Source: Sipunculus nudus (Eukaryota; Annelida; Sipuncula; Golfingiida; Sipunculidae). From it: DNA of 64,000 bases. The notes under the pieces were generated by a model, which did no database searches, had not been told where the DNA came from, and saw only the letters and a list, made by a program, of their open reading frames with translations. A program made the translations under genes and the position numbers. Location: positions 31,096,214 to 31,160,213 of the forward strand of contig CM049320.1 of assembly GCA_026874595.1 (NCBI GenBank), in the 5' to 3' direction. Shown in pieces: positions 43,701 through 52,465 of this stretch (the stretch's first letter is position 1; each line of letters begins with the position of its first letter).

Positions 43701-45466
43701 GTCAAAAAATTAGTTTCTGGATGATAATTCCTGCTTTTATTGATGTATGGATATCAAACTTGACTTATATATGCCAATTGAAAAAGCAAGACTTCAGTTG
43801 ATTTTGGAGTCATGAGGTCAAAGGTCAAGGTCACAGGACACATCTGTAAAAAGATTGTGGATGCATTATCAGCCAAACATTTCATCTCAGACCTTTCATT
43901 TTGCACATATAAGTCATCTGCCAATAGAGGAAGACCCCTATCAGTTTTGAGGTCACAAGGTCAAAGGTGAAGGTCACAGGAGCCATCTGTCCAAAATTAG
44001 TTTCTTGATGATAATTCCTTCTTTTATTGATGTATGGATTTCAAACTTGACTTGTATTTGACCCATTGGAAAAGCAAGACCCAAATTGATTTTGGGGTCA
44101 TGAGGTCAAAGGTCAAGGTCACAGGACACATCTTTAAAAAGATGTGGATGCATTTTCAGCCAAACAATTCATCTCAGACCTTTCATCTTGCACATATAGT
44201 TCACCTGCCAAGAGTGGAAGACCCCTATCAATTTTGAGGTCACAAGGTCAAAGGTGAAGGTCACAGGAGCCATCTGTCAAAAAATTAGTTTCTGGATGAT
44301 AATTCCTGCTTTTATTGATGAATGGATTTCAAACTTGACTTGTATATGTCCCATTGGAAAAGCAAGACAAAAATTGATTTTGGGGTCATGAGGTCAAAGG
44401 TCAAGGTCACAGGACACATCTTTAAAAAGATGTGGATGCATTTTCAGCCAAACATTTCATCTCAGACCTTTCATCCTGCACATATAAGTCTTTTGCCAAT
44501 AGAGGAAGACCCCTATCAGTTTTGAGGTCACAAGGTCAAAGGTGAAGGTCACAGGAGGCATCTGTCCAAAAATTAGTTCCTGGATGATAATTTCTGCTTT
44601 TATTGATGTATAGATTTCTAACTTGACTTGCATATGTCCCATTGGAAAAGCAAGACCCGAATTGATTTTGGGGTCATGAGGTCAAAGGTCAAGGTCACAG
44701 GACACATTTTTAAAAAGATCAAGGTCACAGGACCAATATCTTCAACAAGATTGTGGATTTTTAGATGGAAGAAACAATAAATATGCCAAGTGTCAGTATA
44801 TGCTGCTAAAAATAGGGGTCTATTCTTAAAGGGGGGTGGCCCATTATGTCTGGGGATACTCTGGCACCTGCGGTGCCAAGAAATGTCTAGTTGTAATTGG
44901 CCTTAAACCGATTCTAGTCCAACACATTTTAATGGCTTTTTTCTTCACACTTCACTACTTGTATACCTACGCCATTTTTTTTAGAAGCCTCGGTGCAATG
45001 TTAGGGAAACCGAAATGATTTCTTTACATACAGTCCCTGAACAGCTGAGTCACAAGTACTGAGTGTGATTTAGTGTAGGGTGCATTAGTGTAGAAGATGC
45101 TGAATAGTTTAACTGTGGAACATAGACATTAATGTTAATAAATTGAATTGTTTATTTGAAGTTTTCTGATTTGCATTTGTCACATGACAATTTCTTATTA
45201 AAAAGATTTATATATATTTCTAGAGGCCATCAGCTGCAGTGTGTGCCACCATGTTACAGATCATTCTGTTTGGACCAAGTGATTGGTTTAACCGGAATAG
45301 TCGGCCTGGGAATGTGGATATTATGAGATGGCTTCTCCTGCTGATGGCAGAGGTCATACTAACAAGGTCAAGGTCAAATACTCCAGAGGTCATGTTGAAG
45401 AGAGCTTTCTTAAGAAGAGTGGATTTTCAAACAGTCCTGGTGGCTGTGGAACTGTTGTTTGAATAG
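16043..45466 (+). CDS. PINK1: PINK1, PTEN-induced kinase 1 (whole gene, nine coding exons)
   Basis: Exons 16043-16459, 27133-27274, 30714-30860, 32417-32621, 33308-33487, 34215-34512, 38340-38505, 42280-42341 and 45224-45466 total 1,860 nt, 619 residues; all junctions are GT-AG and keep frame. PINK1 is a mitochondrial Ser/Thr kinase that phosphorylates ubiquitin and Parkin on damaged mitochondria. Visible parts: basic presequence (1-35), membrane segment (about 109-123), glycine-rich loop [16 protein letters not shown] (165-180), acidic insert (187-252), LAIK lysine K267, HRDLKSNN (405-412, catalytic D407), DFG D429, [10 protein letters not shown] (454-463), [12 protein letters not shown], and the C-terminal extension (about 540-619). 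Length is close to human PINK1 (581). The usual DLKSDN reads DLKSNN, with the metal-binding Asn kept. Identification is firm; the isoform is not transcript-verified. Confidence 0.95.
21297..24476 (+). mobile_element. Helitron-like element, family A copy 1, nested
   Basis: Starts TTGTATCCCCAGAC, ends with the hairpin GGCACC-TGC-GGTGCC (24449-24463), nine bases, then CTAG (24473-24476). Removing it joins TGCAATCA to TTTTTGCACAGCG, which matches the uninterrupted paralogous sequence at about 25321 (TGCAACCATTTTTGCACAGC). The insertion is therefore between host A and T with no duplication, the canonical Helitron signature. The arm TATCCCCAGAC can pair locally with GTCGGGGGATA or with GTCTGAGGATA near the 3' end. 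The centre is a ~289-bp tandem array. No transposase frame; non-autonomous. Confidence 0.8.
22130..24300 (+). repeat. ~289-bp tandem repeat array with AGGTCA clusters
   Basis: About seven and a half units, spaced 288-289 bp (landmark GATGTATGGATTTCAAAC). Each unit has one block AGGTCACAAGGTCA + AAGGTGAAGGTCA and one block AGGTCAAAGGTCAAGGTCA. The second block occurs perfectly at 22533, 22822, 23111, 23400, 23688, 23977 and 24264, with a one-base variant at 22242 and a related perfect block at 21959 just upstream. As 289 is not divisible by 3, the repeated open frames are not a protein repeat. Confidence 0.9.
27133..27274 (+). CDS. PINK1: PINK1 exon 2: start of kinase domain
   Basis: Residues 140-186 plus the first base of codon 187. 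Contains [20 protein letters not shown], the PINK1 form of the glycine-rich ATP loop (IGxxIxKGCxAAVYEA). Acceptor CCTTTCAG, donor GTACAT. Confidence 0.95.
28072..30052 (+). repeat. 32-bp minisatellite, about 62 copies
   Basis: The unit begins ACACTGAGACACCCACTCAA and ends TTTGGACAGATT (32 bp). Most central units are identical; variants (TTGGTCTGTTT, GAACAGC, GGAATGC, CACACAAG) occur in repeated order. Two rare variants recur exactly 768 bp apart (CACACAA at 28886 and 29654; GAATGC at 28993 and 29761), giving a higher-order unit of 24 monomers. The 69-codon open frame here is translated repeat. Confidence 0.95.
30235..30412. mobile_element. pogo/Tigger-like MITE, copy 1
   Basis: 178 bp, starts CAGTAAAACCTCC, ends AGGTTTTACTG, flanked by TA on both sides (30233-30234, 30413-30414). 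Such CAGT..ACTG ends with TA duplications are typical of Tc1/mariner-pogo derivatives. Non-coding. Confidence 0.75.
30714..30860 (+). CDS. PINK1: PINK1 exon 3: acidic insert cassette
   Basis: 147 nt, phase 1 at both ends, encoding residues 187-235. Of 49 residues 26 are Asp or Glu and none is Lys or Arg; it includes [20 protein letters not shown]. It falls between kinase strands 2 and 3, the site of PINK1 insertion 1, which varies between species. As a symmetric exon it could be skipped without breaking the frame. Acceptor TGTATCAG, donor GTTAGT. Confidence 0.85.
30861..32416 (+). other. PINK1 intron 3
   Basis: GT-AG intron; contains a tRNA-derived SINE (31485-31690). Nothing else recognised. 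Confidence 0.8.
31485..31690 (+). mobile_element. tRNA-derived SINE (family 2), copy 1
   Basis: A-box-like TTGAGCGGTAAAATGC (31489-31504) and B-box-like GGGTTTGATTCC (31528-31539), followed by a body with CCAAGGTCAATGGTTTTCTC and CTCCTCCAC. The reverse copy at 63660-63845 has the same order of motifs. Ends are approximate. Confidence 0.6.
32417..32621 (+). CDS. PINK1: PINK1 exon 4: end of insert and catalytic lysine
   Basis: Completes codon 236 and encodes residues to 303 plus two bases of codon 304. Carries [12 protein letters not shown], whose Lys (K267) matches the invariant ATP-binding lysine (VAIK position), and the start of insertion 2 ([12 protein letters not shown]). Acceptor TTTTTTTCAG, donor GTAAGT. 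Confidence 0.95.
33308..33487 (+). CDS. PINK1: PINK1 exon 5: HPNIV region and hinge
   Basis: Residues 304-363 with split codons at both ends. Contains [14 protein letters not shown], the PINK1-specific loop with [12 protein letters not shown] and [19 protein letters not shown] leading into the hinge. Acceptor TTAACAG, donor GTGAGA. The short intron 4 (32622-33307) before it shows no repeat. Confidence 0.95.
34007..34182. mobile_element. pogo/Tigger-like MITE, copy 2, next to exon 6
   Basis: 176 bp, starts CAGTCAAACCTCG, ends CAGTTTTACTG followed by TA; interior related to the copy at 30235-30412 (TCATCAAGGTCC). It ends 32 bp before exon 6, leaving only the branch-point/pyrimidine region between. 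Confidence 0.7.
34215..34512 (+). CDS. PINK1: PINK1 exon 6: catalytic and activation loops
   Basis: Residues 364 (split) to 463. Carries [14 protein letters not shown] (D407), [12 protein letters not shown] (D429), [12 protein letters not shown], the most conserved PINK1 block. Acceptor TCTCTTTAG, donor GTATGG. A Helitron-like element begins 22 bp after the donor. Confidence 0.97.
34535..35863 (+). mobile_element. Helitron-like element, family B
   Basis: 1,329 bp; host A before TTGTATCCGCC and T after CTAG (35860-35863). The 3' hairpin GTAGTCG-CTTGT-CGACTAC (35834-35852) lies seven bases before CTAG. The 5' arm TATCCGCCAAAA pairs locally with TTTGCGGATA and distally with TTTTGGCGGAAA (about 35819). 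The interior is built of units ending in GGTGGCGCCACC (for example 34709, 34859, 34988, 35138, 35270, 35418, 35549, 35711). Non-coding. Confidence 0.75.
35870..38339 (+). other. Remainder of PINK1 intron 6
   Basis: AT-rich intron with weak duplicated segments (CAGACAGACATACTGA near 36400 and 36740; GGCCTGTAG near 36330 and 37005). No exon recognised. Confidence 0.6.
38340..38505 (+). CDS. PINK1: PINK1 exon 7: C-lobe [12 protein letters not shown]
   Basis: Residues 464-518 plus one base. Contains [20 protein letters not shown], then [12 protein letters not shown], diagnostic of PINK1. Acceptor TTGTAACAG, donor GTGAGA. Confidence 0.97.
39412..42036 (+). mobile_element. Helitron-like element, family A copy 3 (host of family C)
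   Basis: Begins TTGTATCGCCAGAC after host A, ends GGCACC-AGA-GGTGCC, AAGAAATGT, CTAG (42033-42036), then T. The 5' arm TATCGCCAGAC is perfectly matched by GTCTGGCGATA near the 3' end (41995-42005); other copies carry CCCC/GGGG there, so both arms changed together. It is split by a family-C element at 40277-41781. It keeps GGGGTCATGACC and TGACCTTGACCTTGAA motifs but lacks the 289-bp array. Confidence 0.75.
40277..41781 (+). mobile_element. Helitron-like element, family C, nested
   Basis: The 5' end ATGCCCCCGCCAC forms a stem with GTGGCTGGGGCAT (AAA loop). The 3' end has the distal partner GGCGGGGGCAT, the hairpin GTGTCG-TTC-CGACAC, then ATCTAG and T. The interior consists of about eight diverged ~180-bp units (GACTTTTTTTCGCA...GGCCTGATTTTTGGTGTG...GTTGACCTACTTTTGACC). 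It sits in an expanded TTTAAATT tract. The exact 5' base is uncertain by a few positions. Confidence 0.7.
42238..42264. repeat. AT microsatellite at intron 7 acceptor
   Basis: A TA run ends about 15 bp before the exon 8 acceptor (TTTTTTTAG at 42271-42279), in the usual branch-point zone. Confidence 0.9.
42280..42341 (+). CDS. PINK1: PINK1 exon 8 (62 nt)
   Basis: Residues 519 (split) to 539: [20 protein letters not shown], the kinase C-lobe helix before RPSA in exon 9. Phase 1 to 0. Acceptor TTTTTTTAG, donor GTATGT. Confidence 0.95.
42859..44890 (+). mobile_element. Helitron-like element, family A copy 2
   Basis: 2,032 bp in intron 8; host A before TTGTATCCCCAGAC, T after CTAG (44887-44890). 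The arm TATCCCCAGAC is perfectly matched by GTCTGGGGATA near the 3' end; the 3' hairpin is GGCACC-TGC-GGTGCC. It closely resembles copy 1 (21297-24476) but has fewer 289-bp units. Confidence 0.8.
43500..44720 (+). repeat. ~289-bp tandem array with AGGTCA clusters (copy 2)
   Basis: About four units. The block AGGTCAAAGGTCAAGGTCA is perfect at 43526, 43815, 44103, 44391 and 44679 (spacing 288-289), alternating with AGGTCACAAGGTCA blocks. Same sequence as the array at 22130-24300. Confidence 0.9.
45224..45466 (+). CDS. PINK1: PINK1 exon 9: C-terminal extension and stop
   Basis: Residues 540-619 and TAG at 45464-45466. Starts [20 protein letters not shown], continuous with KDPSE of exon 8, and continues through the helical C-terminal extension ([13 protein letters not shown], ending VAVELLFE), which packs on the kinase C-lobe and is needed for PINK1 function. 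Acceptor ATTTCTAG. Confidence 0.95.
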   Translation, partial: RPSAAVCATMLQIILFGPSDWFNRNSRPGNVDIMRWLLLLMAEVILTRSRSNTPEVMLKRAFLRRVDFQTVLVAVELLFE

Positions 45467-46020
45467 ATGTATATTTTTTTTGTGAAGGATATTTGATAAT
45501 ATTTTAAATGACCAGGAGAGACAATTATCTCAAACCCATTGATTTTAGTATCTATGAATCTATGTGGCCTAGCCAACCATAAAAGTCAGGATATGACGGT
45601 AATATTATCAGAGATATCTACCGTAACTGATCAACTGATGTTGCTTTATTTGGAATCATATTCCTGGTACATGTCAGTTTACTCATAATGATACATCTTT
45701 CAGCGATGAGCAATTCTTTTGTTATATACTATAATAATTTGGTAAAAGTATTCCACACACCTTTACAGACTGTCGACCTTTTTTATGGAAACTTGATTGC
45801 AGTTATTGAAGATGACAAGTGGAATCTATGGAATACTTTCATGATGTCTGGCCCAAATGACTCAGTCTTGTGTCATGACAGAGGTAACTGATGTAAAATA
45901 TACAACATACAATTATTGATGTAATTGGTTACTTTCAATACCACTGTGACATTGAAAAACTCATTTGTTATTTCTTTTCTGCCTTCTCTGGAAATTAATA
46001 AAATACCAGTGATTACATTT
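45467..46020 (+). other. PINK1 3' UTR
   Basis: About 550 bp of non-coding sequence after the stop, leading to a polyadenylation signal at 45997. The 3' end is inferred. Confidence 0.55.
45997..46002 (+). terminator. PINK1 polyadenylation signal
   Basis: AATAAA followed about 15-25 bases later by the GT-rich stretch TTTGTCTTTTGTT, the usual cleavage-site arrangement. Confidence 0.6.
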
Positions 46021-46029
46021 GTCTTTTGT

Positions 46030-47400
46030 TATGATTGGTACTTTGACCATATGAACTTGGTGTACTGGCTGCCAGTTTCTTGAAAATTTAAAATGGTTAA
46101 TGTTTTATTTACTTTTATTCTAAGTGATAAACAAGAAATGGAAACGACAGGAATAACAAGAATCCGAAATATCAAGTATTATTATCCTTATTTAAAACCG
46201 GTGTCCACTTCTAAACCAATAATGATGAATAAGACACTTGTGACTGATACAATTCGAAAATTAAACACTTTAATCCCGACATAATAACATGATCGCTGGT
46301 ACGAAAAGTCTGATCCCTTTGGGCATATATCTGGACCTTGAAGAATAACATGGGCATATTAAGAACTAAGGTCAATGACCCTCTGACATTACGACCAGAT
46401 TACTGGCCTGCAAGAGTATCTTAACATCTTGGTCTGGGAAAAGCATTATAAGGCCTCATGAGGATGCAAATATTATCGTCATTTGACAACGCCTTATGGC
46501 CTACAGGTACACTGTCAATTAACATAAATCAGACCAATCGTTAGCATTTTGTGTGTACCTTCTTATAAAACCAAACATGAGCTAGAAAAGTTCCGTTTTT
46601 AACTCAGTACATTGGTAAACCCCTCGGCATGTTTGTTGAATATATAACCACATGAACACTTTAATGGCTCGCTGGGTAACAGGGCGCAGGCAACTTGCAG
46701 GCGATACAGGAAATGACTCGTTAACGTAGAGACGAGGTTTTTAGTATGGGTTGTGCGTCCACATGTATTCTCTTGTGTTAAATAACCATCCGTAGCATAA
46801 TGTTAGGATAATGGGTGGTTTTACCACAATATGAATGCAACATGATGGAAACCTCTGCGATGCATCCCTCGATATTGCTTGTATCAAGACTCAAGTAGGC
46901 TTACCAGCCCAATTATCAATGCCTACTGAGTCGGGTTGCCATGGTTAATTAAGGATGCATCCAGTGGATGTTATATAGAGTGGATCAAACACCTGCAAAA
47001 ATAATGCAAAATGTCTCTTCTATCCGTTGAAAAAAATATATCGATCTCTACTCGTGAATAGATGTAAACCTAAGTATGACAGGAACCTGTTTCCAAACCC
47101 AATGTATTTTAAAAATGGTAAAAACTCCGCGCTAGCAGATGCCGAATCCTTGCACTTCCTTCACGCTGGATTAAAATTATAATAATCCTGACCGATTTCT
47201 TCTATAAAAAAAGAAAATAAAAGTACGGTAGTTTTTCCTCTTGATCTCTTTTGATCGATTAACCCCGATTAATGAAAGCTGTAAAAGATGTGGTTGAACA
47301 AATTCCTAAAGTCCAAAAAGCAAGCGGTCTTCTGTGACATCTGATTTAATTACAAGTGTCTACATAACCAAGTTACTATTCTGAACAACATAAGGGGGTT
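46030..47400. other. Intergenic spacer 3' of PINK1
   Basis: No gene or clear repeat recognised; lectin exons 3 and 4 expected next to the exon remnant at 47408-47560 were not found here. Confidence 0.5.
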
Positions 47401-47407
47401 CAAATAC

Positions 47408-47560
47408 CCGAATCCAAAGGAGCACAAGCAGCGTGATCTGGTGGTCTCAATGATGTCAGAACCCCACACATTCTTTATAGTGCCTCACTGTGGTACGCAT
47501 GAAATTAGCTTCAATGGCTTCTCTCTTGCAGGCGTCCATATAGTCCTTCGAAACGAGACC
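47408..47560 (-). pseudogene. Decayed relative of CTLD gene exon 2
   Basis: On the - strand, TGTGTGG...TTGAGACCACCAGATCACG and CTGCTTGTGCTCC align with exon 2 of the intact lectin gene (58764-58991). In the matching frame CGVLTSLRPPDHAAC parallels CGILSLMKPPGHTAC, and DACKREA parallels EACMSQN. A phase-1 donor (GTATTT) is kept at 47407. A 1-nt length difference near 47480 puts the two halves in different frames. No downstream lectin exons were found, so this looks like a fragment. Confidence 0.5.
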
Positions 47561-47711
47561 TGTCGTTTTTGTTCGGGAGTTTAAGTTCGGGAGGTGTAGA
47601 CATTGAATGAGTTTTTCCATCATTGTCTAAAATGAGACAAATTGAACATGTCTATAAAAGATTATTGGTTGTTGAATTCATTCAAATGAAAACTTTGTTT
47701 CAAATATATCA

Positions 47712-50700
47712 TTAGCTTAGCTGACTATAAGTCATCTGAGCTATAATCATGGTCCATTGTCCGTCGTCCGTCCGTCTTGCCGTCCGTCCGTCCGTCCGTC
47801 TGTCCGTCTGGATGTCCGTCCGTAAGACTGGCACGTTTCGACATCGTTGGACCTACGAATCTGAAATTTGGCATACAGTTAGATGTCCCCAAAATCTCCT
47901 ACCATGCCGAAAATTGGGTCAATAGGACTTCATTCCTTCGAGATATTAAGGAAAAACCTCAATTTTTTATTAGTAATCTGTTTTTCACACTTCAGGACTG
48001 CCTAATATCAAAACCCCTCATCTGGTTTTCTTCATATTTACCATAAATATTCCTCTGTATAGTTCCTATGTACATGCCAGATATTAAGTCAGTATTGTGT
48101 AATTTAAAAAAGTTATGGGCCCAAACATAATGGACTTTGTAAAAAAATCAGGAAGATATTTGGTCACTTAAGACCAAAAGTGTTAAAGGTAGGGACTTTT
48201 TTCCAGTAATACAACTTTAATTAATCAAAATTTAATTGTATACCAAAATTAGATCAAAATCTGTTAAAATTTTTTAAATATTGACAAAAATATAAAATTG
48301 GTACCTTAAATTTTGCCGAACTTTGGCCACGGCACGTTTTTTTCCTGTAAGTACTGTGGATTAAAATTTCACAGCATGTATACATAAGGATTTAATCTGT
48401 TAAAATCTGAAATTTGAAAATAAAAGCTGTAAAATTAGGCTAGTTATTGAATTTTTTTCGAGGCTCTTGTTGTATTCCCTTACATTGTCAAGCAGTCCAC
48501 TTTGATGACTGTAGGTCATTCAGTGCACATCTATATGCTCCCCAGGCTGTTGGCATAATTTTAGATGTCCCCAAAATCTCCTACCATACCGAAAATTGGG
48601 TCATTAGGACTTCGTTCTTTTGAGATATTAAGGAAAAAAACTCCGTTTTCCATAAAGAAAGCCATTGTTACCCTTCAAGGCTGCCTAATATCAAAACCAC
48701 TGATCTGTTTTTGATCGTATTTAGTATTCACATTCTTTCATATATTTTCTATGAACATACAAAAAATTAGGTCAGTATTGGATATTATTTTAAAGTTATG
48801 GGCCAAAACATAATGCAATTTTTTTTTAAATCAGGAAATATATTTACTCACCTAACATGAGAATTGCTGAACTTAGAGACTTTTTTTCAGGAATATAACT
48901 TTATTTCATCAAGATTCAATTGTTTACCCAAAATTAGATCTGAATTTTGCAAATTTTTCAAGTTATTAGCATAAATAAAAAATCAGTACCTTAAATTTTG
49001 TCCAACTTTGGCACTGTTGATTTAATTTTCACAGCATATATACATAAGGATTTAATCTTTTAAAATCTGAAATTTTAAAGAAATTGATTGGACAGAATAG
49101 CTTTTATTCATGTTTTCATACACCATGTCAAGTGTTGTTTACATCTAGCCCACCTAGTAGAACAGCCTTCACTTGCATTATGTAACCCACCCCAGGCAGC
49201 TTGCCTTGGGTCACCCTGGCCACTACCAGCAGGCTTCCCCTCTGCCCTGCACTCCCCCCCCCCCCCAGATTGTGCATAAACTAGATGAATGTTATTATTT
49301 TCTGTATTTGATTCATTCTTATTCTAGGCTATACTACATTTTAGATTTTGTATTGTACCACCAGGGTTACAATGATTAAAGTGTACATTTAATTGTGTCC
49401 ACAAAGTGGTGTATTGCTATGAAAGTGTGGATGTTCATGAGATAAGTAATTCCTTACTTCAGAAGAGTAAAAACTTCACCAGGTGTGAAATTGACTATTA
49501 ATTCCAGTAATAAATTAAAACTGGGATAGTAATTAGCACAATGATATTGTTTGTCCCTCATTCAACCAACAGTGTGTATACTTTATTTGAAAAGATGTTT
49601 ACTTTATCAAATTTACTTTAATTTTATTTTGGCGAATAAAATTAAGCATGTACTGAAAACTCCAATGTGCAAAACTTTTTAATAGTGATTCAAGGAATAT
49701 TCTTGTAGATGCATTATTGTGGCATTATTTTCTTTTAAATTCAGTTTAAACATTTATGATTTAAAGATAATAAAATATATGTGTATGCATAATATGACCC
49801 AATATGAGCTACACTCTGGATATATGATGATTGCAACTTTGGCAACAATTCTAATATTTTAACTTATAGTTTCAGTTTTTTACTCTGTATATTTAATGAT
49901 TGCAACTTTTGCAACAATTCTAATATTTTAACTTATATTTTCAGGTTTTTTTTATTAAAAATTTATAAAACCTGTAAATTAAAAAATGATTCAGATAAAA
50001 ACTTCTTAATGGAAAAAGTGGATATGCTTAAAAAAATAGGATTATATATAAACTTAAATGCATTATTCCCTTGAAAGTGAAATAAAGGTATTCGTCCATT
50101 CTGTCCAGTTGCCTGTCCATCTGTAAATTTTCATATGCATCACAGTATCTCAAAATTTTACTGTTTTTCTTCATGACAGTCTTGTCAGAGTATTAGTTTG
50201 CAGTCATATATTTTGAACTTTACTATAACCAAGTAGGAGGGCCCCTTTCCTCTTAGCTTTTCATATTCTTATATAAATGAAAAACATTACAATAGAATAT
50301 TTCTACATCCACCTTCGTGCTGCCCTCACTTTTCCCTTCTCCGAACCCCATCCCAAAGTCAGCCCCAGTAAGCAAGAACAAGATGAATCGGATATATTCA
50401 TACTTTAATATTTTGTATAACTATTCGTCCATAGGTACCTATGTACATGCCAGAAATTATGTCAATATTGTGTAATATGTAGACATAGTGGGCATCACAA
50501 TAATGTACCTTGTCAAGACTAAAAAGATATTGTGTCATACAGTCACAAATTCATAAATCACTTCATCAGCATAGTTAATCAATACATCATATCTGTCAAA
50601 TTGAAAGCTTGCAGACTACCATACACTTTAGATCCTTCAACAAATAGCCTTATCATCATTCTACTACTGCTTATTACTGCTGTCATTGCATTCATATTTG

Positions 50701-50948
50701 CTCAAATATCACAATTATCAACCCCTCCTAAATAAATAAAAAATAAACCACTATATTTGACTCTATTAATCCATCAGTCAGGTAATTTCATTTATCATTT
50801 ACTTACATATTACATTACATTCCTTTATAATAGCCCAACATGTCCATGATATTCATAAGCTTTATCGACTCGATATAGTATCACAGTGAAGAAACATTTA
50901 TAGTCCAATCACGATCAGCTGAGCGCCGTGACCCATGGGTCCCTTGTT
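47712..50948 (+). mobile_element. Family-D Helentron-like element, copy 2
   Basis: 5' AGCTTAGCTGAC with local partner GTCATCTGAGCT, then a GTCC microsatellite (47760-47822). 3' ATCAGCTGAGC, palindrome-like TGACCCATGGGTC, then CCTTGTTT. The interior holds two diverged ~680-bp repeats (GATGTCCCCAAAATCTCC at 47883 and 48566). No protein motif recognised. Confidence 0.65.
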
Positions 50949-50949
50949 T

Positions 50950-51840
50950 TTTTAGTGGGCAATAATTAATGGATTATCAAAATACAAATAAACGTACGCA
51001 AAAATATTTTAAAATAATATTTTGTATAAAAATATTTTGTTAATGCAAGTTAAGGATATAAACAGAAAATATGACGAAAAACCAATTAATAGATCATGTA
51101 CGTCCCCTCCAAACTGGCCAATAGAATCCTATCAAATTAGGACACATTTACTTCTGTAGGGGGCACTGATCGTTAATATTTCGTTAATCTGCTTTGATAA
51201 GGTCCTACTGAATCCTTTGTTCATTTCCCACATTGCTTCAGGACATAAATCCACTCAAGAATGTATAACGTATTTTACTCGTCGTTCATTGAAAATATTT
51301 ACTTATAATGTGTAGTAAAATATTAGTAACGGACTTTTGTTAAATTGATTAGAGAGTCGAGAAGGACCCAAGGAACAATGCTTTAGAATATGGAGGTAAT
51401 CTGGATCAACATAATATGTTTACAGAAAGGTCGCACGTTCTGTTAGTTATAGCGCAAGTGGGCGCTCAGAATTCATCGAATCAATAGAAAGTTCCATAGA
51501 AAATCCTGGGAAATGCTCCATTGTGTCTTAAAAATGTATTTCTGTAGTTCTGATCCATTGCTGTCAGTCAGTGTAGAAGCTAGGCTTTTGTCTTTTGAAT
51601 GATTTTCTATAGGTACAAAACCTGAAGTGACATTTCTCATCGGTAGTTTTTGACCACATACATATGCCGGAAAACATGAAAACATGCTTTAAATCAATTA
51701 TAAATTCCCTAAAAGGATATATATATTTTATTGGAACCCTTTTTTATAGGTTATACATTGGTAAGTCTATCATTGTTAGATGGTGATACATATTAAAACA
51801 ATTTCTTTTTCAAATGTTGCATTATACATAACATTATAAA

Positions 51841-51883
<43 letters not shown>

Positions 51884-51919
51884 AAAATTCTATATATTCT
51901 AACAATGCAGTTTACTGGA

Positions 51920-51960
<41 letters not shown>

Positions 51961-52355
51961 TAACAAAATTTGCAAATAAAAAAATGATATTCATTATTAA
52001 TATTTATTTATTGACATGTATTGAACATATTGAGAAAAGCCGTACCTGTTTACATACGCGTTTCACTTATCTTTCGACGCATAAATTAACTTTAAGGCAG
52101 AACCACAGCTGTCCACGCCTTATCGTTTTGAACAACAGTTTAGCTGTGAAAACAGCTGATGATATGTTTTGCTAGCAACGATATAACAAGCAACGGGTAT
52201 CCCTTTGATTTAATATAGATGTGTTCATGCAGCTGACAAACGTCTGTTAAAGCTTTACAAGTATTAACGTGACATATTTGATTCCTGTGAAGAAAAACAA
52301 TACATTTTGTATGAAGTACCTTACTGAGAGTCAAAGAAGTACTTAGAAGAAATTA
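50950..52355. other. Spacer with AT microsatellites
   Basis: (AT)n at 51842-51881 and 51925-51957. No gene recognised. Confidence 0.6.
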
Positions 52356-52465
52356 TACGGGGTTCCGAGGTCTAGGGGTAGAGCAAAGGGCTAAAAGCCG
52401 GAAGAATCTAAGCCGAGGACGGTCGGCCCCCTCTGCAGGATTAATTGGGGAAAGTGTGCCTAAAA

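Noticed and set aside
47777-48046. 89-codon frame starting in CCGTCC repeats
   Set aside because: The start is a GTCC microsatellite and the rest is the interior of a family-D element with no motif.
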